This document shows positions 34,317 through 44,960 of a stretch of DNA of 64,000 bases, one piece after another. Made by a program: the position numbers and the translations under genes. Origin of the DNA: Anisus vortex (taxonomy: Eukaryota > Mollusca > Gastropoda > Planorbidae); assembly GCA_949126835.1 (NCBI GenBank), contig CASBPS010000168.1:100001-164000 (forward strand). Reading direction: 5' to 3'. The number at the start of each line of letters is the position of its first letter. The stretch's first letter is position 1. The notes beneath the pieces are model-generated. The model did no database searches. It saw only the letters and a list, made by a program, of their open reading frames with translations, and was not told the origin of the DNA.

Positions 34317-34727
34317 TACCGTATATACTCGCGTATAAGTCGCAATTTTATTTACCTAAAATTTCGGCAAAAAGTAGGGGTGCGACTTATACACCCGACA
34401 CTGTTTTTGAAAAGTCTGAAAAACATCACTACTCTGTCATACAGTTTCCTACATAACCCTTATAGTTGACTATAGTGATGTAGAATTACTAGGATATGCG
34501 TAGGCCTACATTTTACATTAAGAAAACTTTCGTAGGTGTAAATATACTACCTTTATATAACTGAAATTGACAAATATATTAGGTTTTTCAAAGTTAAAAG
34601 GCAGTGTGACCCCTGAAAGTCAGGGTGCGTTTTATACGCGGGTCAATGACAACATATAAGATAAATAATCTTCAACTAGGGGTGCGACTTATCCACCGGT
34701 GCGACTTATACGCGAATATATACGGTA
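34317..34727. mobile_element. 411-bp TIR element (TACCGTATATA termini)
   Basis: Left end TACCGTATATACTCGCGTAT followed by AAGTCGCA; the right end read inward is TACCGTATATATTCGCGTAT followed by AAGTCGCA, a near-perfect 28-bp inverted repeat with one mismatch. Further copies of GGGTGCGACTTAT and TTTATACGCGGG lie inside at both sides. ATA occurs outside both ends but is too short in AT-rich DNA to be a safe target duplication. There is no ORF. Termini of this type occur in many animal genomes; I do not assign the superfamily. Confidence 0.75.
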
Positions 34728-36904
34728 ATACTATTATTATATTTGCGCTTGAAGAATATTTCTACCATGGCATATGTTTAATAATTCATCGTTAGGGCTA
34801 AGTCATTTTTTAAACATTTTTTTAATAATGGTTTGTCATGCGTAGGCCTAACAATAATAATTCTAATAAGATTATTAGATCTAGCCTGAACTTAAGAGTT
34901 GATTGTAAATTCTCGATTCGTTATACATTTATTGGCAGATATTATATATATTTATTATGTTTGTGAATTTCTATGTATTGTCTAGGAATAAGTCTATTGA
35001 CAATCAGTCATAATCAAATAGGCCTAGCCTACATAGGGGGTCGTCCATGATTTATAATATGTCAACTAAACACAGAAAACTTGGTTGACAAAATTGACGG
35101 TAGTTGAAATGTGGGAGGGAATAGAGTCAATAAAGTGACTTATATCATAAATTTCATTTATAAATTTTCATGCGTTTATACTCATTCATTCATCAACAGC
35201 CTGCCATTAAAATCATAGATTATACTGCACTGCCAACTTTGTGGCTTAAAATATGCAAATACCCTCTGTATTCTGATCTGGACCAAATAAAAACAAAATA
35301 GTATAGTTGGGGAGGGGAACATAAGGTAGATTCGTATCACTTTATATGTATGTGGGGGAGGGGGGAGCGAAACGTGCACGGCAAGAGTTGGAAAAGACGG
35401 TTTGTTCTGATATAAAAACAAAGATATTTTTGTTAACTACTAATAGATGAAAGTTAAAATTAGGTCGATATAAGAGATATGTTTCATAATTGTTAATATA
35501 TAATTAGAATAAAAGTGTATGAGCTAAAAATGTATTATTACTAGTAGCGTAGTGCAGCTGGCAAATAGTGACTAGTAGGAAAGATAGGTGGACAGCGAAC
35601 ACAACTAGTATAAAGTTAGGGGGTGGGTGAGGTGCAATAATGAACGAAGGGGCTAATTCTCTAATAATGCACAATTTTCCCCTAAACTACTGAACAATTA
35701 ATAAGTTATCAAAATATCAATAGTGAAACTAAAAATGTGATTCTTTAACTATTTATTTATACAAAAAACTACAGCTTAGAATATAATGCTTGTGATAGGC
35801 GTTCTTGGTTAGTGTTAAGGACCATTATATATCGGTCTTTATACTATATACCAATGAAAAAAAAAATAGAAACCAAACCAAATCATATGTGCAAGTAATA
35901 TATTGAACAGTTTTAAGTTTATATTGTAATTATATATTTTGTTTTTAGGTATGGGATAAAACTGATCATTATTATTATTGTTACTACTATCAATAGGATA
36001 AATGGTTTTAGCCTAAACAATAGTCAATAGTTGTTATTTTAATCCTTAAATTAACATTTTAAAACTTTCTCTTGAAAATAAAACACATATAACTGTTACC
36101 TTAAAATGTGTATTATTAAATAATGTACTAACTTGCCTTATTTAATGTTTAATGCTCGAGTCTTACAGTATATAAAAACTGTTTTTGTTTGTTTTACTTT
36201 CAAGTACATGATTGTCAATCATTGTCCGTATACCTACTTATACAGTATATTTTGAAAAATTTTGTATTCTAAACGTTGTGTACTTTAAATGAACTTCAAA
36301 TTGATGTAATATTTTTACATTTACAAAGATTCGTTAAATTTGTAAATTTATAATTGGCTAAAAATCTAAACATTTTTGCTAGAACACTTGGTTTCAATAA
36401 AAATAATTAAATTTTGATAATTTGAAACAGTGCCAATTTAGTAGGTCTCTATAGAGCATTAAATTTCCTTATATTTTATATATAACCGAGCTTCTACTAA
36501 AATTAGGTAATTTTGAGTGATTTTTAAATAATAGGTCAGATTTGTGTTTTTTGTCTCCCTTGAAAAAAACTGTAAAAAGTATGAAAAATGATTTTTACAG
36601 CGAGATTTTTATTTTTTTCAAATGCACCACATTCAAGAAAAAAATTAGGGTCTCTCCTCTATAAACTTTTGTGTTTGTAAACAAAGTAACTTAGCCATAG
36701 CCAATATACTTTTTGAGATAATGACTTCTAAAAATAGTACTTTGTATTGTGAGGTGGCTAAAGGTAACTCACTTGTAAAATTTCAAAATTTGATAACTTT
36801 CTTAAAAATTAACATACAGTTATAAAATTGGTATCAAAGTTCTTAGAATCATTTTGTCTTTCTATTAAACATAAAAAAGCTCAATAGCTTGAAAAATTAA
36901 AATT
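34728..36904. other. Non-coding region with decayed GTCAAC-family end
   Basis: No gene is seen. Positions 35036-35135 (GGGGGTCGTCCATGATTTAT, ATGTCAACTAAACAC, GTTGACAAAATTGACGG) are a diverged GTCAAC-family end. G-rich patches occur at 35350-35365 and 35615-35632. Gene A must have upstream exons further 5' than 38803; none could be identified here. Confidence 0.5.
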
Positions 36905-38640
36905 AGTTTTGAGTACCTAAGGAAAGTGTTTTTGTCTTTATGTTTATCTGAGCTTTGCAACAGGTTTTTATTGGGTTGTATTTCTAAATTAGAGTTTAAT
37001 TCCTTATGTATTATTACTACTTTACTCTTTGCCCTTCTGTCCTTTAGTGTTTCTAGGTTTAGTGATTTGACTAATGGTGTTACTCTTGTTAATTGGGAAT
37101 ATTCACTGGTTATAAACCTTGCAGTTCTTTTTTAGATTTGTTCTAATTTTGTTACGTTTTCTTTAGTTGATGGGTCCCATACAGGTGCTGCATATTCTAG
37201 TATAGGCCTAACTAATGTGAGATAGCATTTTAGTTTTATATTCTTATTACATTTGTAAAAGTTCTTTTTTATGAATCCTAACGTTTTGTTTGATTTTTTA
37301 TTATTTTATCAATATGAGGGTTCCAAGATAACTTGTCATTTATTATTACTCCTAGATACTTAGCATTGTTAGTTTGAGTTAATTCTTTACCATGAATGAA
37401 GTAGTTTGCTATTATTTGTTTCTTTTTCTTGGATACCTTTATTAGTTGTCATTTTTCTGGGTGAAAAGATATGCTCTAGTTTGATTCCCATTTTTGTAGT
37501 TCATCTAAGTCTTTTTGTAGAAGTCTTTTCCTGTTTTTATTATTCTATAAATTATGCAATCATCGGCAAATAATCTTACTTTTGTTCCTGTGTTGATGCA
37601 ATTTGGCAGATCATTAATATAAATTAGAAATAGTAGGGGTCCTAGAACAGTTCCTTGTGGAACTCCTGAGTTAACTGTTATGGGTGATGACTTAGAGCCA
37701 TTTACTACCACAGTTTGTTCTCTGCCTATAAGAAAGTCCTGAATCCACTGATATAAGGGACCAGAGATGCCAAAATATTTACCTAAGTTTTTTTAGTAGA
37801 CTAGAATGAAGAACTTTATCAAATGCTTTGGAAAAATCTAGTAATATAGCATCAATTTGGTTGTTATTATCTAATCCCTTAGACAAGTTATCTATTAAGC
37901 CTATTAATTGAGTCTCACATGATCTATTTTTCCTAAAGCCATGTTGGTGTGGGCACAGTGCATTAAGTTTGTCTAGATTAGGCTATTTACTATACTACTA
38001 TATATTATATGTTAAAGTATTTTACATGTTATGCTTGTTAGGGAAACAGGTCTGTAATTTCCGGGGTCAGATTTATCTCCTTTTTTGAAAAGGGGGTTAC
38101 ATTAGCTAATTTCCAATCTTTGGGCACTTTGCCCTGGTTTAGAGAGGCCTGAAAAAGTATTTTAAAGATTGGAGATATTTCATTAGTTAGTTCTTTAAGA
38201 AGTCTTTCTGGTATTTCATCTGGACCAGAAGCTTTGTTTACTTTTAAGTTGGTTAGGAGTTTTTTAATGCCTTTTTCATCTACATTTATATTTCCTATCT
38301 CTTCTAGTATGTTTAAATTTATGGAGATTTCTTTGTCACCTGGATTAGAAAAAGATGATGCAAAGTGTGTTTAGGATATTAGCTTTAGTTTCATTGTCAT
38401 TATAAGTTTCATTGTTTTGGCCTTTTAGTGGAGCTATTCCTGTAGTGTCCATTTTTCTTGATTTATTGTAGGACCATAAATTTGTATTATTATCCTTAGA
38501 AATTACATTGTTTAGGCCCTACATATTCATTCTGCAGCTGTCTGCTTTGTTTCTGAGTTAAATGTTTAATTTTTAGGTATTTTTTATGTAGTCTAATTGA
38601 GCTAGTTGCCTTAAATTTTTTATTATTTGTACAACACTTA
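36905..38640 (-). pseudogene. LINE-A reverse transcriptase copy 1 (Jockey/CR1 group)
   Basis: Minus strand, broken by frameshifts. In order of the protein: NKASGPDEIPERLLKEL and KDWKLANVTPFFKKGDKSD (38270-38080), GFRKNRSCETQLI (about 37950), LLDFSKAFDKV (about 37850), [20 protein letters not shown] (about 37660), [12 protein letters not shown] with the FADD catalytic box (37551-37585), WNPHIDKI (about 37320), RPILEYAAPVWDP-like text (37200) and RVTPLVKSLNLETL-like text (37075). This is a full RT domain lacking the endonuclease; the final tail below 36905 is also missing. It lies in what should be an intron or upstream region of gene A, antisense to it. Confidence 0.9.
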
Positions 38641-38802
38641 AAATTGGCGTAACCCTAGAAACCGGCTACGGGCTGGTAACCGGATTTGATGAACATTTTA
38701 TGTGTCCTCTTTTTCATCTGAGCACTTATGGTAACCCTATATCTAACGATGATATTTCTTTCTTTTTTTATTTTAACTTCTTGTCCTTCTTTTTATTCCC
38801 AG

Positions 38803-38949
38803 AACGATACAAGACAAAAGACAAACATGGTTTACAGTATCAGGAGTGCTATTTGGCATTTGTTTGTTATTTATTATTTTCAACAGGACTCCATTTTTAC
38901 TTATATTATTCAGCACATCAAGTTTTGTTCACGCCCAGTGGTTCTATCG
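38803..38949 (+). CDS. Gene A hydrophobic-hairpin exon 1
   Basis: A 147-bp exon with phase-2 borders on both sides, after a pyrimidine tract and TTCCCAG and before GTAGGT. The frame that fits the next exon gives TIQDKRQTWFTVSGVLFGIC then LLFIIFNRTPFLLILF, i.e. two hydrophobic runs separated by FNRTP. Its layout matches the start of the next exon (TKQEQRKFFLTICL... separated by CHP), pointing to exon duplication. Other frames are also open here but do not continue in phase. Confidence 0.65.
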
Positions 38950-41900
38950 GTAGGTCTAACTTCTTCTATTGCTAACCTTTGTGCTTAATAAGAGAATCTA
39001 TCTGCATAAATTTTAATCATAGACCTTAATTGAGTGTAAAAGTATAATTTAATGGTTTTATAATAGCTATTTTTTTTTATTTTATTTCAATTTTTTTTTT
39101 TTTTTTTTTTCCCAGAACCAAACAAGAACAAAGAAAATTCTTTTTGACCATTTGCCTGATACTACTTTTGACTTGTTATTTATTTTGCCACCCAATTTTA
39201 TTGATTCTTATTTTTGGACTTCTCACATACCTCCATTCACAGTTGTTTGGAAAATACAATTTATTTGTATTTTTAGCAGACGTTTGGGCAAAGATCAATC
39301 ATCAGCAGCAACAAAATCTTGAGCTTCATAAGCCGCTAGGACAGCAACCAACAAGGGTTATTACTCAGTCATCCCAAACAACTGCTGATCTAGATCAGCA
39401 CAGTTCCACAGTTCCACAGTTTTCAGCTGCCAACTCTCACCATGTTGGCCCGATGCATTGGCAGCATGGAAATAGCAGTAACCCTCCACATTTTCAAGCA
39501 AATAAGGACAGAGGGTTGCTTTGGTCAAGGATGAACTCGCAGCCCCGTTCACTGCACTCTACTGTTAATAACTCTACGATTCCACTGCCAACCATGAGAC
39601 AATCTTCCTGGGAAAATGGACAGTTTTCAGATGCCACCTCTCATTCTTTTGACAGGATGCATTGGCAACGTGAGCCCTTACATTTTCAAGCAAATAAGGA
39701 CAGAGGGTTGCTTTGGTCAAGGATGAACTCGCAGCCCCGTTCACTGCACTCTACTGTTAATAACTCTACGATTCCACTGCCAACCATGAGACAATCTTCC
39801 TGGGAAAATGGACAGTTTTCAGATGCCACCTCTCATTCTTTTGACAGGATGCATTGGCAACGTGAGCCCTTACATTTTCAAGCAAATAAGGACAGAGGGT
39901 TGCTTTCGTCAAGGATGAACTCGCAGCCCCGTTCACTGCACTCTTCAGTTAATCATAGTTGGATTAGAACGCCTCAGATTCAAGGTACCAGCATTGGAAA
40001 AACTGCACTTAAGCCACAAGGACAAAGCATTAGTGTCATTATCTCAGTCACTCAATGTCTATCAAGTTGTCCTGACCTTGTTGCATTCATGTCAGATTAT
40101 TCTGCTAAAGAATTAGAATGCAGTGCTGCAGAATCAGAATTTGTTCATTCTCTAGCTGAACTATTGTATCAGCTCTCAGCAGAACCAGAAAATTCTAATC
40201 ACAAAGTGTTTAGTGCAGAAAGATTTTATAAGGCAGCTGGAATGTTAAAGTCAAATTTGGTTGCATATACAGGAAAAAATTTAGACCAAGAATTAGATGC
40301 TTCAGTCTTTTTAGACTTCATCTTTACTACTTTACATAAAATAATGAATGCTAACAGACAAGATTTAGACTATGGTAAGTACGGACTAGTCTTAACATAG
40401 ATATTAAAAATAAAATACTGTTTATTTACATAAATATTTTAAAATAAAATACTGTTTTAACCCATTCAACACTGTAATGTCATAGTCCGCCCGCTATCAA
40501 TTCAACCCTGCAACAACATAAACCGGCCGCCTAGCCTGACATTAGCCTTAAGGACTAAGGCTTAGCAGTTCTCAGGGAGCGACTGTAAAGCTAAAAAAAT
40601 GTGATGTATTTATTTTGTAGTTTAATTTAAAAGATGGGGCATGGTGATCCTGGGTTCAAATACTGGTGAAGGCTAGGATTTTTTCTTGAGTAGGCCTATT
40701 GAGGGTGTCCTTAAACCAGCTGTGACAGGTAGTTGACATTGTTAGGTAAAGTAAAGGAAAAGTGGTGGGATATTCATTGCACTGGCCACACAAGCTTTTA
40801 CTCTTAGTTTGCTGTGGCCAAAGAAACATGTACAGCTGCTTCACATGCCCTAAAGATCTCTGTTGGGAATACTTTTTTTTATATATTAAATAAACACACT
40901 ATCCTAACTCATTACTAGATAAACGCAATAATCTTCTTTATAGAAGGAGCGTCTGTAATGTATAAGATAGAAACAACCGGTATTTATTATAATTAAATTG
41001 TCAATGTCTTCTAACGCCATAGTCCTCTTGATCTTGGTAATATAAACTTTCTGAAGTTTCAAGTTACATAGAAGGCTAATGAGTAAAGTAAAGTACCCTT
41101 CGGACCAAACTGATCATAGGGCTGGTGAAGCAGCGTTCACCAGTTTCTGTAATGAGTAAAAAAGCTTACTAAGCATTTTTATTTACCATAATGTTAACTT
41201 TCTGTATCTTTTCCTTAGATGCAGAAGATTTGTCAGGAGATGATAAATTTTCTGATCCCAGATCCGACTATTTAAAGATCTTGTATCAAAACTTATCATG
41301 GGACTCTATTCAAAATTTGAAAGAGCGAAGTCAACAAGAGGTAACGTTTTTGCTTATTTTCTTTTATATTATAATAAACGGTAAATGATCTGTGTATTTT
41401 TTTTTAATTCATATAACAGATATATCTAGGCAAGTTTATGTCAATCATTCACATTTTTTTAAATAACACATTTTTCATTACTTTGCTCATTTTTAAGTCT
41501 TCAATTTCATAGTTGTTTGTTTAAAAATACAGTTTAGATATCATGCATTTATCAAAAGATAAGTGTAGACTATAGGAACACTAGCTTGTCTTTCTCTTAA
41601 CTGTTTTCTTGACTCATCCATAAATAGATCTAGATTTTACATCATAAAACTTGTTGGTTTAGAAAAAAAATTATTTAAACAAAATTAAACAATTTAAAGT
41701 CTAGACAAATGCATGTGACAATACAAGACATGGGCATCTCCAGTGTTCTTTACATTAACAAAATAATAATCTTTGATGACTTTGGCTTAGTATTTGCTAT
41801 GAAATCAAAGTGTTCGCTGTGAAGTTAAATGAAAAAATAAGAATACAATCTACACCCTAACCCTGCGTAGTATTACAATAATATATGTTCAGTCATGTAG

Positions 41901-42814
41901 CCATGTTGTCGTACTATCTCTTAGTACTTTTGTTTTTATCCTATCTCTAAAGGTTTAGAAACCAGGTCACAAAAACTAAATAGGGTGCTATCTTTAGCCT
42001 AGTGGTGTTCGCAAAGGGGGATTTACTCTACTGTTAAAAAATATCTCCCTAATAATGAATCAAGTTAATTTAATGACTTGTAAAATAATTGTAGCCTAAT
42101 ATATTGATATTTTAATTCTTTCATTTATTTTGGCAGATTGACGCTTCCAATTGCTTTGAGGATGAAGTCCATAATGAAGCCACACAACGCCTTTCAGATT
42201 TGGAATGGTTTACTTACAAACAATTCAACGAAACAATTGTGGACCATTTATTTACTGGACAAAAGTTAGAGTCATATTTGAATACAAAGAGTGGACAAGT
42301 TACTGTTAAAACACAATTCTTTAAAATGTTATCTATCCCAGTACCAATTACAAGATTTCCAGGATCAATATTTCTTTTAAAAGACTGCATAAGAATGTTT
42401 TTTCTAACCCCCACTGAGGGTCATATTGAACAAAAGGTAAAGTGCAAAACTTCAATTGTTTATTTACCAAAATATATTTCAATTCATTTGAAGAGATTTT
42501 TGTTTGACCCCAAGGATAATGTGACAACTAAAATCAACACAGCAATTAGAATTCCCTTAAGTGATTTAAGTTTAAACAATTTTGTACTGGATACATCAAA
42601 ATCCCTTGATGGCTTCACTTTTGAGCTGTTTGCTCTTTGTTTACATTTAGGTGATACTAGGAAAGGCAACTACATTAGTTACAGTCGATTTCAAAAAACA
42701 TGGTTTCGTATGGATGACCTAGTATATAAACCTGTAGATATGGAACTTCAAATAAATTGTGAAGAAATCAAACAAAATGCTTGCATACTGTTTTACAAAA
42801 AAAGTCAACACTAG
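38803..42814 (+). CDS. Gene A: USP2/8/21-like pseudo-deubiquitinase, membrane-anchored (5' incomplete)
   Basis: Exons 38803-38949, 39116-40374, 41219-41340 and 42137-42814 join in frame (intron phases 2, 1, 0; all GT-AG). Ubiquitin-specific protease relatedness shows in QCLSSCPDLVAFM, a DQELDASVFLDFIFTTLH stretch matching the QQDAxEFLxxLLDxLH box, DHLFTGQKLESYL, DCIRMFF, YLPKYISIHLKRF and ACILFYKK at the end. Key residues are lost: the Cys-box position is Ile (nt 40029-40031, or Ser next to it), the GHYTAY His is Asn (GNYISY, nt 42668-42670), and the CxxC zinc-ribbon cysteines are replaced or deleted; the late Asp (RMDDLV) remains. N-terminal exons encode hydrophobic hairpins and a low-complexity repeat region. 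A role as a ubiquitin-binding scaffold at a membrane is inference. The first exon was not found. Confidence 0.82.
39116..40374 (+). CDS. Gene A large exon: hairpin, repeat region, USP start
   Basis: Acceptor TTTCCCAG at 39115 and donor GTAAGT at 40375. It encodes TKQEQRKFF, hydrophobic runs LTICLILLLTCYLFC and ILLILIFGLLTYL, then a Gln/Ser/His-rich linker holding 64-residue repeats (39489-39945), then the start of the USP fold (QCLSSCPDL and the helix equivalent to the QQDAxEF box). There are no frame breaks over 1,259 bp, which argues for selection or recent origin rather than decay. Confidence 0.8.
39489..39945 (+). repeat. In-frame 192-bp coding tandem repeat
   Basis: Units 39489-39680 and 39681-39872 appear identical over all 192 bp, and a third partial unit (39873-39945) differs at one base near its start before diverging. 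Each unit encodes 64 residues beginning HFQANKDRGLLWSRMNSQPR. A partial, diverged version of the unit end (GATGCATTGGCAGCATGG) precedes the first unit. Period is a multiple of three, so the frame is kept. Confidence 0.9.
40375..41218 (+). other. Gene A intron with SINE-B and LINE-A fragments
   Basis: Holds a SINE-B copy on + at about 40630-40855 (GATCCTGGGTTCAAATACTG, GTAAAGTAAAGG, CACTGGCCACACAAGC), a LINE-A tail on + at 40918-40970 (AACGCAATAATCTTCTTTAT, GGAGCGTCTGTAATG) and a SINE-B end on the minus strand at 41095-41152 (CGGACCAAACTGATCATAGG). Confidence 0.75.
41341..42136 (+). other. Gene A intron
   Basis: A 796-bp intron between donor GTAACG and acceptor TTTGGCAG. It is AT-rich and no element is recognised in it. 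Confidence 0.7.
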
Positions 42815-43089
42815 AAGATAAACTGTTTTATAAAGAACATGCCATACTAGAATTCTTTTCTCAAAATTGTCTGACATATTGGTGCGGGGCAGCACATTTT
42901 TCATAATTGTTAATTTGGATTTTGTTTCACTAATATCATTAATCATTCATTTGTTGTGAACAAATGTATTACAGTAGTAAATTGTAAATTATGACAAATA
43001 CAATTTAATATATGTTTAAACTAGGGATGTTTGTAAAATTTGTATTTTTCTTTTTAACATTCATTTTTTGTATATTGTGATATAAGTTG

Positions 43090-43250
43090 AGGGCACAGTA
43101 GCCGTGCAGCAGCGCATTCACCTGGCATACCTAAGGTCCTGGGTTTTGAATTCTGGTGCAGGCTATAATTTTTTCCCAGGTCTGGAGGGTGTCCCTGAAT
43201 CTACCCAGCTCTGATGGGTATCTGACCTTAGGGTAAAGTAAAGGTGGTTA
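43090..43250 (+). mobile_element. SINE-B copy with tRNA-like head
   Basis: GGGCACAGTAGCCGTGCAGC starts a tRNA-like head; GGTCCTGGGTTTTGAATTCT holds a decayed B box, followed by GGTGCAGGCTATAATTTTTT, CCCAGCTCTGATGGGTAT and GGTAAAGTAAAGG. It is colinear with the copy at 63290-63545. Confidence 0.75.
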
Positions 43251-43424
43251 TGCATAATTTTTTTTATTGTGGATAAAACTTGATGGTTGTGGTTTAATTA
43301 AAAGGCAATAAATTATAATTGTCAGAGATATTTGTTCTAAGTTTGTGGGCATTGATATCTTTATTGTTTTACCAGCTTTCAATACTATAGCCTATTTTGC
43401 TTCAAAATTGATGCAGAAAAAAAG

Positions 43425-43600
43425 GTTACCATCAAACAGGATGTCCCGGATTCTACCCAGCTTTGATGATACCTGATATTACCTTGCGGGAAATGACACT
43501 GTGGATGATCATTGTGCAGGCCACTCATTCCCTTATACGCTGTGGCCACAGAACTTGTGAACACTCTTTCACTTGTCCCATGGACCACCATGGTGTGAAA
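43425..43600 (+). mobile_element. SINE-B body fragment
   Basis: TCTACCCAGCTTTGATGATA, then CAGGCCACTCATTCCCTTAT, CGCTGTGGCCACAG match the SINE-B body after its head. It is more decayed than the neighbouring copy. Confidence 0.6.
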
Positions 43601-44960
43601 GGGATACTTAACTTCTTGTCATTAAACAAACTAATTCTAATTACAAATTTCATTATGAGGTCATTTATTGTTAGGAATTAAGTATGATTACTGTTAAGTA
43701 TGATTGCTGTTAAGTATGAATACTCTTATTATTGCTGTTAAGTATGATTGCTGTTTACAAGCCTGAAAAATGTATAATCTTTTATCAAAATCAAGCTTAT
43801 CCTGAATACATTATTGAGTATCGGATAATGTGAATAATTTTATTTATCATGTATTATAATGTATTACTTCCACTGTGCCTATAGGATTATGTAAAATCTT
43901 GTTTTTTAAGCAGGATGTTAGCACCCTGATGATACATTTTTATCCTTAAATTATAAATACACACTAATATGTAAAGAACAGCTGGAAATCGCCTCAGCCT
44001 TAAGCCCTGTGAATAATCTCCCTTTTTTGCCTTAGAGTCTTCAAAATGTAAATATTACTGTTTCCATGTAAATATTTGTACATTTTATTTTAGAATAAAC
44101 CTTGCAGCTTGAAATCAATAAACATGGGTGATAACATCAATATCATTATTTCATCAATCTTACCTTTTTGTAGACTATGCTGCTTTGTAGGCTCAATTAG
44201 AGTTTAACATTTCACTGAAACTGTTCAGTAATACACAACAATTTTTTTTAAGGCTAATTAAGTTTTTTTTAATCAGTGTTTGTCATAAATAATTCTGAAT
44301 ATGTATAGCGATGTACCATAATTATGTTCATTTATATAGCACAACTGTCCATGCTAAGTACTGTAGCATTTAGCATGCTCTTGTCCACATTGTGGACAAA
44401 AGTTAAATGGAATTCATGCACCATTTTTTCAAGTGTCGCTTAAATTGCATCTTGCTTCCAGAATATATCAAAATATGTTGACAAATATTAACACCATTTT
44501 CTTTATATTAAAATGGATAAGACACAGTATCAACATATATAACATCTATCATGTCCATGAGTTTTTGTTTGCTATAGACTTTTGTGTCATTTAAATATCA
44601 GGACCTAAAAAAAGCACATTTACTCTAAATTTCTAAAGACTGATATATGTAATTATATTGAATTATTCTTCTGTTTAAAGTCTACTCAGTTGTACACAGA
44701 AGTTCTACATGTAAACTGTAAAGGAAATACAAGTTATATAAAGTTAGCTTGATTGTCCCTGGATTAGCTTATATTATTGTAAGCATGTACTGTACAATGT
44801 GATTGTCTTTTTAGTTACTGTTAACCTTGTTATATTTTTTTTAATACTCCTTGCTTTTTTTATTTTGATTACATGTAAGGTTTACATGTTAACTAGTTTA
44901 TAACAACAAATATGTTTTTATAATTTTGTATTAGTAGCAAGTGAAAACAATTCTTATCAT

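Larger units (their letters stand above)
42815..44960 (+). other. Gene A 3' flank with SINE-B copies and poly(A) signals
   Basis: No further coding is seen. AATAAA occurs at 43307-43312, 44094-44099 and 44117-44122; the last two, after a T-rich stretch, are plausible gene A cleavage signals. SINE-B copies lie at about 43090-43250 and 43425-43600. Positions 43680-43755 repeat TTAAGTATGATTGCTG several times. Confidence 0.55.

Noticed and set aside
38700..38988. Two other open frames over the gene A hairpin exon
   Set aside because: Neither joins the next exon in phase, and both need to read through the intron sequence before 38803.
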